64,000 nt of DNA from NCBI GenBank assembly GCA_015499995.1, contig JADNRV010000117.1:105031-169030 (forward strand), in the 5' to 3' direction. The stretch's first letter is position 1; each line of letters starts with the position of its first letter. The translations under genes and the position numbers were made by a program. This DNA is from Flammula alnicola. Lineage: Eukaryota; Basidiomycota; Agaricomycetes; Agaricales; Strophariaceae. The notes beneath the pieces are model-generated. The model did no database searches. It saw only the letters and a list, made by a program, of their open reading frames with translations, and had not been told where the DNA came from. Positions 11,145 through 21,700 of the stretch are shown in pieces.

Positions 11145-13932
11145 ATGTAAGCCTGTCTTGCTTTGTTTCGTCTTTGTAAATTGTGTTAATGGTATTTACA
11201 GGGACTACCACGGCATTCATAAAGACTTGCACGGTTCCGGCGATGGCTATCCTCGCGGACCCACCAGGTCAACATCGCTAGCCAACGCCAGCACTGTCGT
11301 CGACCCAGTTGTCAACAACCCTGTCATTTCAACCGCCCTGCAAATTTTGGGCCAGCTGTCGGATGTAGGAAAAGCATTGCCCTTCGTTGCGCCTGCATTC
11401 GTCCTCCTGAAGGTCATCATCGACTTGGAAAGCCGAGCAGTGGACGTGGACGCGAAATGCAACGATCTCGTGGAACGCATCACCTTCATGCTCAGTCACT
11501 TGCCTATACTGCAGAAGATAGAGATCATGGCCTCTACCCGCCAAGTCATCGATCGCATGAACGAAGCAATAAAAGATGCCGCTGCACTTATCGCCGCCTA
11601 CCGCAGACAAGGTCGCGTCGCCCGTCGTCTTAACATCTCCAATCGCGACAAGTTCATGACCTGTGCGGGTGCAATCAATACCTGCTGCAGGGACCTCTTA
11701 ATGAGCCTGCAAATCCACCAAACTGCCCAGCTCGACATTCTGACTCGCGCCGTTCCTATCGATGAGGAAGATGCAAAAGCTCAAACATTTGTCGCGACAC
11801 ATGGCGGCAGCATCGATGCTGTGATGCATGATCGAGAACTCGTCAAGGAGTTCGCCCAACAACAACATCTCGTCATGGACGACTCGGTCATGGAGCAGCT
11901 CAATGCGAACATCGCCGACTCCGTCCAGCAGAACCACATTCGCCTTGAGGGCATCCTTCGAGAAAACGTTAACTCCGCTATCGTCGACGGTCTGAAGAAC
12001 TTGGCTGCGGAGATGCTTGCCGCGGAAGCAGAGCAGAAATTCACATGTGTACAATGCGAGAAGGAGTTTACCAACTACACCAATGGGCCCAAGGCGTGTT
12101 CTTTCCATCGTGGGGAGTACGACTCTTGGTCGAAGCATTATCCATGCTGCAGTACTGCCCACCCATGTGAATTCGGACCGCACCGTGCCAAACATCACTG
12201 CGACTACCCTTACGGCACCTTCTTTCCTCGCGCTCGGGGTGTCACCAATTATGTCGATACCACTGAACAGTGGGCCGCCGTCGAAGATACGAATTTGGAA
12301 AACAACGAAGTTCAGAAAGCCTCGGTGGGTCGATTGCTCAGCTGGGTATCTCGCGGCGCCCGTCTTGAGGAAAATACTCTCCTCATTGTAGTGGGCAGAG
12401 TGTGGTGTAAGGACCCATATTATTTCAACACTTTCACGGCGAACGAAATGGAAGAAATCACCAAATCTGTCCGGCTATCGCGAAGGACCCTTATCTTTCG
12501 AACTTCACCCAACGAGAACGAGTATGCGCTGGCAGAATGGATTCTCTCTATTTCTGGGAAGATAACAGGTGTACGGCTCACTGCGAAGACGGCCACGTCG
12601 CCCAACCCTTACATTCGTGTCTGTCCTATCGACCTGTCGACATGCACCAAATCTGGTGACATTCTGACCCTCTCCGAGGGTGGAATGCGCTCATATATCC
12701 CTGCTTCTCCTTACGTTCTACCCGAAACCGTCCGTGTTGGTCCAGAGCTTAGTCATGAACCATCTCGTCCCGCTCGTACCAACTTCAAGACTAGGACCAG
12801 CCCATCTCTGCGCGTCCTTCTCAAAGCAATGTCAGATCCTCCATTGACCCCAAATCCAAACTTCACAAATGTCGCGTTCGACTATTTTACGGGAACGGTA
12901 TCTGTTTTCAATAACAATGCTCCTGGGTCGCTGTGCCCGGTCACTATCGCCTCTGTCTCAGCCTCTTACCGAATGGTCGGCGACAAGGACTACGCTCCTG
13001 TCCACGAGTGCAAACTCGTCGACGGTGCTGATAGGCTGCTGCCCGTCACCATTGACCCGCGTCAGTCTTGGCAGGTCAACTTCCAGGTACGGGTACCGAG
13101 GACAGAGGAAGATGCGAAACTTCAGATTCAATGGAGTCGTAGAGCCTTCCTAGCACGCCACCGCCCCGTTCGTATCAAACTTATCCTAGAAGACATCGAG
13201 GGCGAGCAATGTTCGCTTGTGCTGGAACACGTATTCAAGACGTACCCACTCGAGACCCGCAAGGAAAAGGATTTCGGTTTCTTCTTTTTCGATAATCCCT
13301 TTACATTCAGCCGCAATTATATTCGTGTGGAGCCACCTTCGGGGCCACCTTCCGGCCAGAAATCGGTGCTGAAGATTGAGGGAAATCAATTTGACGCGAA
13401 GAGGCTGGAAAAGATAGTTTACCAGGCCATTAAGTCAGGGACGACTGAGGTAGACCTCAAGATCGGACGGGAGAAGAATGACGGCGAATGGGAATGGGCC
13501 GCTTGGGCCTTGGTTGACATGTCCTGCCGACGTGTCTATGCCCTCAAGCTCATACTTACGGAAGGGAAAAAGGTCGCAAACAAGCGCTTTGGTTGCATTG
13601 GCTATGTCCTCTGTCCAAGCTATGGCGAGTCCGTCAACGAAACGCGACCCATCAGCTACGCCACTGAAACGGCAAAGCTTCCTCCTCTGGAGCCCTTCAT
13701 GCTCCCAGACTATGTTCAAGATGACACGTTGGACGACTTCAAACCCCCTGTTCCTCCCAAACCCACGACACCTGTTACGGAGGGACCTCCAGCGTCTGCT
13801 TCGGCTTTGGACCTTAGTTCTATCCCTGCCGATCTGAATAATCATCTGGCTTCGATTGACACGAACCTTGCTCGGATCGCTACTGCTTTGGAGAATATTC
13901 TCACTGTCATACCATCGTCTATGGCGCGCTAA
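11145..13932 (+). CDS. Putative HeLo/MLKL-like helical domain plus CHORD-like zinc module protein (910 aa)
   Basis: Two exons: AT at 11145-11146, intron 11147-11201, then G at 11202, so the ATG itself is split; the product starts MDYHGIHKDL. Residues ~35-170 are strongly helical (LSDVGKALPFVAPAFVLLKV, then LVERITFMLSHLPILQKIEI), resembling the four-helix HeLo/MLKL-type domains of fungal cell-death and NLR-like proteins. Residues ~283-345 hold a Cys/His module: CVQC, then CSFHRGE, YPCCSTAHPC, H and HHCDYP, with the CxxH..G..CC spacing of CHORD domains. A large middle region is unassigned, residues ~560-690 look beta-rich, and the tail has PPVPPKP followed by a short amphipathic helix. TATAAAT lies 69 bp upstream. 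The fold assignments are inference from pattern; the gene itself is secure as an 0.9-kaa intact frame. Confidence 0.75.
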
Positions 13933-14272
13933 CCTGTGGTATGAATATAATTATTTTCTGTTGACATGTACCTGTTTTCGATGTCGAATTTGGGTGACCC
14001 TTATATTATGGAGACGTTCAAAAACGAACTTGTTCGTGTAAAAGTTGTTCTTCCGGGTGATTTCGAACCTTTAATTGATGACTAGTGTTCCAGACATGGA
14101 TTTCTTATCTGTAGAAGACTATATGTACAGGTATGGGAAGAGTGTTGATATATGGTACATCAAAGGGAGGAATAAGGTATTATGGATAAGGTAGGCGAGA
14201 AAAGTTGCATCTCGTTGAGTGAGAGTTGCAAGAAAGGAGGAAGATAGCTGGGACAAAATGAGCAGTATGATT
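13933..14272. other. Intergenic between convergent genes
   Basis: This holds the 3' flanks of the 910-aa gene (plus) and of the small minus-strand gene. It is AT-rich with several short stops in all frames. I see no further feature. Confidence 0.5.
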
Positions 14273-14839
14273 CTAGTATCTGTAAATGTTGCGGCGGACG
14301 GACTCTGCAACTTTGAGAGGAAACAGATTGCGAAAAGCGTGTATCACGACCGAAGCGACGCCCTTACACCAAAGGTCAGAATGTGCTGGCATGCATTTAT
14401 CTGGAAAACGCACCTTTACCACGTTACTAGAAGAACCCTCTCCTCGAAAACCTCGCGACGTCACAGGCCTTTTCTCCTCGAAAATGGTTCGCGTCTCTTC
14501 GTCGTCAACATCGGCTGCCTATGTTACAGAAGATTAGAGAGTTTACTTCGTTGCTTGGTTGAACAGACCTACCGACTCGCTTCGAAGGATGTAGGAGAAT
14601 TGTTCGTATTCCGAGGGATCGACATCGCGCAAGTCTATGGTTTTCTAAAATAGGGTGATTGATAGGGCAGAAAACGCGATGCGGTTTCGACGCACCATCA
14701 AATCTGCTGGAACAGTTGGAGCCATCGCTGGCGAAGAGTCCATGTCAATTTTGATGACAGAAGGACGTGCTGGGATGAAAGCTTGATCTGAAGTGAGGAC
14801 GAGAGCGATAGACGGCAAAGGGAGACTAGAAAGGGGCAT
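14273..14839 (-). CDS. Small hypothetical protein, three exons
   Basis: The start at 14839 is in good context (catcaaaATG) and gives MPLSSLPLPSIALVLTSDQA. After an intron (gtgcgtcg...ttttag) the next exon reads TIDLRDVDPSEYEQFSYILR, and after a second intron (gtaggtct...catag) comes ADVDDEETRTIFEEKRPV and SRGFRGEGSSSNV. The acidic D/E-rich centre with alternating charged residues looks like real coding sequence. The 3' end is ambiguous: reading through gives a stop at 14273, whereas splicing near 14370 would give a different C-terminus. No family recognised. The 5' flank up to about 15000 is CT-rich on this strand with a TATA-like tatataag, consistent with a promoter. Confidence 0.5.
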
Positions 14840-15179
14840 TTTGATGGATGATAGTGTGACCTCGAGAATGAAAGAGAGTGAAAGATAGCTATGAGGGGGG
14901 AGAAATAAGGAAAGTGGACTAGCAAGACCCGCCGTCGATGGTGGTAGTAAGAACAGAAGAGTGTGCCCTGACGGCGAAAAAAGAGGGTCTGAACCTTTCT
15001 TATATGGGTGGAATTTGGGGTTTGAAAAAAACGAATGCCGGCATGATTGACGACCCACGCGTCCGAAGACTAAAACTGCTCTTGAGAACCATCCATTTTT
15101 GAGCGACATTCCGAGCACACTGGATGTTTTCCTCCTTAAATTAACCCTCCAGTCACTTCCGAAGACCTGCTTTCGACGA
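14840..15179. promoter_or_regulatory. Promoter region of the small minus-strand gene
   Basis: On the minus strand a TATA-like tatataag near 14998-15005 is followed by long pyrimidine-rich sequence to the start codon at 14839, the usual basidiomycete arrangement. This is from pattern only. Confidence 0.35.
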
Positions 15180-15551
15180 CTAGCAAGAGAAACACGACAG
15201 GTGCGGGCTCCTCGATGCGAAATCCCACATGCGCTGACGCTTGATCCTGCATCTCGTCTGGAAATCGTCGATTAACCTTTCGTCGAGACATTCCTTCTCC
15301 CACTTGGACAACTTCTGGCAACCAATTCGAGCCCGGGGGGCGTCCTTTATGCAACCAATGTCAATTAGACGATAGAAATGGGCGACCGCACGCATGTTCA
15401 TTGTAACGCGTCGATGAACAGACATGTACTGTCCGCTGCACTTCATATGGTTGATGATTCCAAATTGGTCCTGTTCTCTTATTGCTTGTCCAAGATAGAT
15501 CAAGGAGATATCTAAGCTCCATAACGATGCCTCTTGGGGCTTATCCGGCAT
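15180..15551 (-). CDS. Hypothetical 123-aa ORF
   Basis: A single open frame from ATG 15551 (MPDKPQEASLWSLDISLIYL) through CSGQYMSVHRRVTMNMRAVA and KWEKECLDERLIDDFQTRCR to a stop at 15180. The composition, with amphipathic helices and charged clusters, looks protein-like. It is preceded on the same strand by further open stretches (to about 16033) in other frames with plausible splice signals, so it may be the 3' exon of a longer or decaying gene. No family recognised and no domain evident. Confidence 0.25.
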   Translation of the reverse strand: MPDKPQEASLWSLDISLIYLGQAIREQDQFGIINHMKCSGQYMSVHRRVTMNMRAVAHFYRLIDIGCIKDAPRARIGCQKLSKWEKECLDERLIDDFQTRCRIKRQRMWDFASRSPHLSCFSC

Positions 15552-17060
15552 GGAAACACGTCTGGGCCAGGGAATCTGCAGAAAGACGCATCAGCTCTGT
15601 GCTCCCTTCCATTGACACCATGGCGTCCCATAAAAATGGGAGATTTGTGGAACCACATCCAATATTCCGTCTAGGCTCCAGCACTTTCTTAGGCCTCCTC
15701 CATTCGCAATCGCATTTATCCCGTCGTGTCCGTCGACCATGCCCAAACAACGTGACTCTTGTCACATGTCACATACGGTATTGCGGAAGCGCTTGGTGAG
15801 TCAGAATTTCCATCTCTTCGTCCTTCCATGTTATGTCCATGACTGAAAACCTTGAACGCGAACAGTTTTTTCCCGACATTAAGAGGTGTGATCGGCCCTT
15901 CAAGAACCGGTGTGATATCAACTGCAACCATCCAAGACCCCAAGGCCTCAGGCCTGAGGATATGCATCAAGGAAGGCCGTTCAGGCTGACAGCAAGGACA
16001 AAAAGGACGGACAAAAGGCAGAAGAGCCCACAAGAAAGGGATTCAAGAATAATGTGACTGAAGAACTCACCAGGAAGAATCCTCAAAAATTTCAACGTAT
16101 TGTCAGACTCGCCGACGCCCATGAGCCCCACGGGTTGAGAAAGGTCGCCGATATCACTCTGAAAAATCTAAGGCGACTGATAACCTCCAGAGGATCTTTC
16201 CCGCCATGCAAACAGGGCCATCTAGGGGGCGAAAGTGACTGGGATGTTCTGACGACGACTGAAGGCTGCTAAAACTGTGCGGGTGGCGGGTTGACGGCCT
16301 GAACCCACTCCAAAAAAAAAAATCTAACGGCTGAAGGCCTTCACAAAATGTGGGCGCGCCATGCAAGAGCCGCAGAGGACGCAAGCAGCCAACCAGGCCG
16401 CCAAGCTGAACCGGCAGGCGTCACCAAGAAGCTCATCGGCCGTTAAAAGTTGTTGCTGCTGCTGGTCGTCCGCCCATCCTTCCGTCTGTCTTGAGATTCG
16501 CAATGTATGCGTGAATTGCGACTTGTGAAAAGTGGAAGGTAACTGATCGTTCGTGGATCTCCTATCCGTGTGGCATTCGAGGCAGCAGGTCGACGATATT
16601 CTCCACCATACCTTGAGGCTACAAGGTCAAAGGTGAAGATGATAAAGAGGTGAGCGCCGTCATCGCTTAATTGTCGAGCTAAGTACTTATGCTGAAGAGA
16701 GTCAAGGACGGTTTGTGTTGGTTGCGAGTTGCGGTGTTTCAAATAAGTACCAGCACATTTTGCTTCCGCCCGTTATCCCAATATCATAAAATCCCACATG
16801 AGTTCCCATCATGGCCCTTTCTGTTACTATCGACGACCTCGAAGAATGCCCGCGGAATCTCAACCTTCTTAACGCTTTTCGACGAGCCAAAACGCCAGGT
16901 CGTCAGGCCCCAAATCCAAGACGCACTGGCATATGCACAATCTCTCTCTACTCCTTACCAGCAGACAATCCCTATCCTAAGCATGTGCCTTGGGCATAAA
17001 CCACTGCGTGTCCTGATTCTTTATGCACTTGCCCAATGCAAATCCTACAGTTTCACGCAG
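15552..17060. other. Unassigned region with fragmentary open frames
   Basis: On plus, about 15970-16272 reads as a lysine-rich coding-like stretch (KKDGQKAEEPTRKGFKNNVT, then KFQRIVRLADAHEPHGLRKV) ending at TAA 16272, without a convincing start. On minus, 15541-16033 is open in two adjoining frames. A run of 11 A lies near 16311. The mixture of partial frames on both strands suggests gene remnants. I see no long terminal repeat, transposase or reverse transcriptase motif. Confidence 0.3.
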
Positions 17061-17189
17061 TGACGCACCGACTTGGATCCTGAGGAGAGAGCTAGGCGGT
17101 GCCAAGACCTCGAACATACAAGGGCTGCTCTGAGGGAGGAAATGCCAGATTTCTTTCAGCCGCAAAATAACCGCAGGTATGGAGTCTAG
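17061..17189 (+). pseudogene. Copy 1 of a short tandem gene family, probably broken
   Basis: The frame reading RTDLDPEERARRCQDLEHTR, AALREEMPDF and a stop at 17189 matches the end of the ORF at 17639-17938 (TLDSDEIARRRRLLERARAA). Just upstream a TGA is in frame, and no splice option I tried joins this piece to the open frame at 16811-17000, so copy 1 looks disabled or depends on an exon I cannot see. The downstream ~220 bp is also homologous to that behind copy 2. Confidence 0.5.
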
Positions 17190-17240
17190 ATGTACTATTT
17201 GCAATGTGTCAGTAAGTCGTCCGTGAAGTTCAGCTACCAG

Positions 17241-17270
17241 GGGAAACAGGGGGAAACAGAGGGAAACAGG
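17241..17270 (+). repeat. Three GGGAAACAG-type direct repeats
   Basis: Unit 1 has gggaaacag three times in a row with one or two spacer bases, where unit 2 has it once, so this is a local expansion after duplication. Confidence 0.7.
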
Positions 17271-17638
17271 TGAGGGAGACTGACTTCAGCACGAAAGCCT
17301 AGAAAAGGGACGATTTATTGCTAGAGAGCTTGTTATATATTTGTTGGCAAAATGGCCACAAAACTAGAGCACTTGTCGTCTCCTGTTGTATGACCACAAT
17401 AAAGGGAGTGGACTCTTGCCAAGCGCGCTGTGGCTCATCACCGGAACGACTTGCTTTCACTGAATTTTATCACTCTTTTCTGCTTTATTGCTTGGTTGTT
17501 TTTGTGGAATAGTTAGTTGTACATGATTATTGTGTTACACTCCTTCGGATTGTAAGACATTTGAATGCATAATCCCGTTCTAATATGTGAATTCCTCTCT
17601 TTCGTCTACCATCATCATCACCCACTCGTCCCACCGCT

Positions 17639-17938
17639 ATGCTCTTACCAAGAGCTAGGGCAGAAAGTCTTCAGGCGTCAAATGCAACAACTCTACCACC
17701 TCGTGTCCTCAATCCTTCCCAGCGAAGGACCCGGCGTGTGCTCATTCTTCATGCAGCCCCCATCATGGAGAATGACTCGGAGGAGCCTTTGCTTCCGTAC
17801 AGATCTACCGTTGTACGCACAACCTTGGATTCCGATGAGATCGCTCGGCGACGCCGACTCCTTGAACGTGCAAGGGCGGCTTTGAGGGACGACATGCCAT
17901 ACCTTCAGTCGCAAAGTAACCCCAGGGACGGAGTTTAG
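17639..17938 (+). CDS. Small orphan protein, copy 2 of tandem family (99 aa)
   Basis: ATG 17639 opens MLLPRARAESLQASNATTLP and the frame ends in LRDDMPYLQSQSNPRDGV-stop. The first half is Arg/Pro rich and the second contains the helix TLDSDEIARRRRLLERARAA, which is what is conserved with copy 1. The common part of the two copies starts near residue 60, so the true N-terminus could be the internal MENDSEEPLLPYRSTVVRTT. No signal peptide, no membrane segment, no known family. The conserved charged helix suggests it has been under selection as protein. Confidence 0.45.
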   Translation: MLLPRARAESLQASNATTLPPRVLNPSQRRTRRVLILHAAPIMENDSEEPLLPYRSTVVRTTLDSDEIARRRRLLERARAALRDDMPYLQSQSNPRDGV

Positions 17939-18160
17939 ATGTGCTATTTACAAAACTGTATCAGTAAGTCGTCCATGTAGTTCAACTACCAGGGGAAACA
18001 GTGAGGGGGACTCACTTCAGCATGAAGCAAAAAGGCGGTGGTTTAGTAGAGATCTTGTTATGTATTTGTTGACAAAATGGCCACACAATGGCTAGCCTAG
18101 ATCCACGACCAGAGCACTGTCATCTCCCATTGTACGACCACGAAAGCACGCAGGGGGCCT

Positions 18161-18757
18161 TCAACTTCGATCAAGGCTTTTCATCGGAAATGACGTTTAT
18201 AACCCTAGGTCGACTGCTTAACCGAGACGCACTCGACGTCATTCACTAGACCGCCGGCATGAGCAGGGCAGAGGCCCTAGGTGGTATATCCAGCCTAAGT
18301 GCTTCACCGCGTCTCTGCTTTTCTAGCACACTATTGAGACCGAGGTCGTCAAGCTAAATTTGCCGCCGTGCAGAGCTACTGGAGTCAACTTGTAGAGCAG
18401 AAGGCGGCGTCAGATGACTCAAGCAAATTCTAGATAGTTGACGGTGTGAGAATCCCGAGGGCGTATTCGCACAGCCCAAGAGTCGGAAAGGAGGTATGTA
18501 GTGGGAAGAGAGAGAAAGCGACCATTTCGGTGCTGTTGCCAAACTTGCCACAATCGGTGCCGGCCTTCGTTTCACGGAACACCCATATGTGCACTCTTGT
18601 GGTCAGCGCAGGACGCGACTAAAAGCGCGTTTTACTCCCTTTTCTCCCCACCATCTCCTCTTTATTGGAGCCCGCCCACCGCGCCACTCCTTAATTATTC
18701 CAGACGGACCGCTGGGAAATTCTACGACTGCATTGTACAACCGCATAGGCGACGACC
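18161..18757. other. Upstream region of the SepH gene
   Basis: No gene seen. The last 150 bp are pyrimidine-rich (tactcccttttctccccaccatctcctct) ahead of the kinase start, which is typical of a fungal 5' leader. No clear TATA box. Confidence 0.4.
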
Positions 18758-21700
18758 ATGACATCCTCCAGACCGAGTTCTACTTCGGCGCCAAAGCCCG
18801 GAAGCTCCAAATCTCTCAATGATTATGTGCGTAGTGGTTCTACCTGTATTCCACGTAAATGTAGTTGAAATCTGGTGTGTTAGCAACTCGGTGACTCGCT
18901 TGGGAAAGGAGCATTCGGACAGGTCTACCGTGCGTGTTCTTCCTCGTCCCCTCTCTTCAAATCTGCATCTTCCAACAGGAGCGCTGAATTGGGCGACTGG
19001 AGAAACTGTTGCCGTGAAAGAGATCCAATTGAGCAACATACCAAAGGGCGAACTTCCGGAGATCATGGTGAGTGGCATGCCACCACTGACTGGCGATTGC
19101 TTGCTCAGTTCGTCGAATATTCATTCATGGAATCACTTTATAGTCCGAGATCGATCTACTCAAGAACTTGAATGTGAGCTTCGCGATCTTACGCGCCCCG
19201 ATCTATCTTGCCGAGACTTCACTCTAGCACCCCAACATCGTCAAGTATAAAGGATTCGTCAAGACACGAGAATTTCTTTATATCATCCTTGAGTATATCC
19301 GATCTTCCTTTTCTTCTCTTCGATGATCTCTGAATTTTCTCCATAGGTTCTGCGAGAATGGATCCCTGCATAATATATCCAAACGATTTGGCAAGTTTCC
19401 CGAAAGCTTGGTCGCGGTTTACATCTCGCAGGTGCTGGAAGGACTCGTCTATCTCCATGATCAGGGTGTGATCCATCGTGACATTAAGGGCGCCAATATC
19501 CTCACCAATAAAGATGGGACTGTGAAGTTGGCGGATTTTGGAGTGGCTGCGAAGACTGGTGGTGTGCAAGATGGTGCTGTCGTTGGAAGTCCTTATTGGA
19601 GTGCGTACATGCGTCATTGTATCTTTGAAGTTTTGATTGATTTTTTAAAATTGCGCACAGTGGCTCCTGAGGTGATCGAACAATCTGGAGCCACCACTGC
19701 TTCAGATGTATGGTACGGTCGCTAAGGTTTTCTGTTTGACCCTCGAGCTTACCCACCGTTACAGGAGTGTTGGCTGCGTGGTGATCGAGCTTCTCGAAGG
19801 CCACCCCCCTTATCACACCCTCGACCCAATGCCTGCACTCTTCCGCATAGTTCAAGACGATTGTCCGCCCATACCCGAAGGTGCTTCACCCATCGTCAAG
19901 GACTTCCTCTACCATTGTTTCCAAAAGGACTGTAACTTGCGAATATCGGCCAAGAAGCTTCTAAAGCACCCGTGGATGGTGTCAGCACGCAAGCAGATGG
20001 CGGACGGCAAGGACAGGTCGGGAGATAGTGCGGGCGAGAGACCGGCAGGCGCAGAGGGGGGCGGTGGACAAAAGAGGCACTCGAATTATAATTATGACGA
20101 GGCGGTTTTGAAGGTCCAGGAATGGAATGAGGCCTTGAAATGTGAGTCCGTCTTTCGGTCTTTGATCTAGTTAACGCCGTCCTTGGAACTCCGCGAAGCT
20201 CAACGTCATTACCTCTTTCTCGTCTAATAGCTCCTTCGAAACCCTCAAAGCATCCCTCAAGAACTCCACGTCCAAGCTCGCCTACGCAACATCGATCCTC
20301 GGAGATCCCTCAGTCGACATCATTACCATCTGTTGGCAGTGGACCATCCTCTGGACCGTCAGGTTGGAAGAGTGGACCTGCGCCGAGCGGCAAGGCTGGA
20401 ATTAACCTCGTCGAGAAGATTCAACCGCTTGCCTTCGTACTACAGCCTCCAGAAGAGCAGACCGACAATTGGGACGACGACTTCGAGGAAGGAATCTCGT
20501 TCACAAAGCTCCACGGTGCGTAAATTTCCCATAGGGTGCATTTTTGCCTGCCATTCTGATATATTGTATAGCACTGGAAAAAACATCATCCGACGATGAT
20601 CGACAAGAAATAGAAGATAATGCGCAAACTATTCGTCCGAATCGCAGCCCCTTACACAATACAATCCCACTTGCTCAACCGCCAGCGTCGGAAATACAGC
20701 CCATAGTCGAGGACTATTCAGACCTCGCAACGGAGGAAGATGAAGCGCGATTGCAGGAGAAGGTGGCAGACTTCAAGGTTCGTTTCGTAAAACCCTTCTC
20801 TGGATCGATTTCGAGAACTGAGAAATTAAATATTACGACCATTACAGATGAGAAACTCTATCAGACGCGGTCTCTTCCATCCCGACGACATCAAGACCAT
20901 CGGGCTCGCCGCAGCCGCCGGCCCAGGGCCTGTGTCTGCCCCCCTCCCAGGTTTGTCGAGGAAAGCCTCGCGGCCGTCTATCAGCCCTCTCGGTTCCTTG
21001 GGACCTTCCTCTGGGTCGCATTCTCGGTCAGCTTCACTAGCAAGTGCGCCGATAGCGAATGCAGGCTCGTTTGGACGCGCCGAGGCGAAGAAGGCGCAGA
21101 ACCAGGCGGAGTTTGGGAAGTATGCTGAAGATGACGAGGAGGATTACGAAGACGTGTTTGGGAAGGTTAATGCAACATGTAAGTTTTCTTTTTCGACTTG
21201 GATGTTGGCAAGGAGTTTTACCACCTACTCGCTTGAACGAATTGAGCTGATGCACTGTGTATTAGCCATGGAGCACCCAATGCCGACCTTGCAGCTGAAT
21301 ACTAGGTTGTCGGATAAATCATGGGTGTGTGGATGTCCGTCGCAACAGTGTCGTGTATGCTGATATTTCTGCACTAGCTTGGCGATGATTGGAATGAAGA
21401 GGATCCGTTCGCGGAGGTATGGCTCATCGACAAAAGTGCCTTGCATTGCTTGACTGTTTCTTTGAAGATCGATGAAGGGTTCTCTGAAGACGACCTGGAA
21501 GCCAATCTCCAACGCGACAAATATGCAAGACTGACTAATACCGTCAACCAGCTCATCGACGAACTTACTCCTTCAGCTCCAGACTTCCAGCTTCGGGATG
21601 CTTGCGACCAACTGGTGAGTAGAACGTAATTTCATCTAGAGACTCCACACTTGAAGTTCGCTAATTCGGTTGTTGCCAGCTCAATATCATGACCGAGGCA

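Larger units (their letters stand above)
17061..18160 (+). repeat. Two tandem ~350-bp homologous units
   Basis: Unit 1 (17061-17415) and unit 2 (17811-18160) align from the last coding stretch of the small gene into its 3' flank. Shared blocks include gtcagtaagtcgtcc against atcagtaagtcgtcc, ctaccaggggaaaca, tttgttggcaaaatggccac against tttgttgacaaaatggccac, and a later tgtatgaccac against tgtacgaccac. Similarity extends beyond the stop codons, so the duplication was of DNA, not only of the gene. Confidence 0.7.

Noticed and set aside
11698..12198. Minus-strand 166-codon frame
   Set aside because: Shadow of the 910-aa gene, whose plus frame is much longer and has the Cys/His module.
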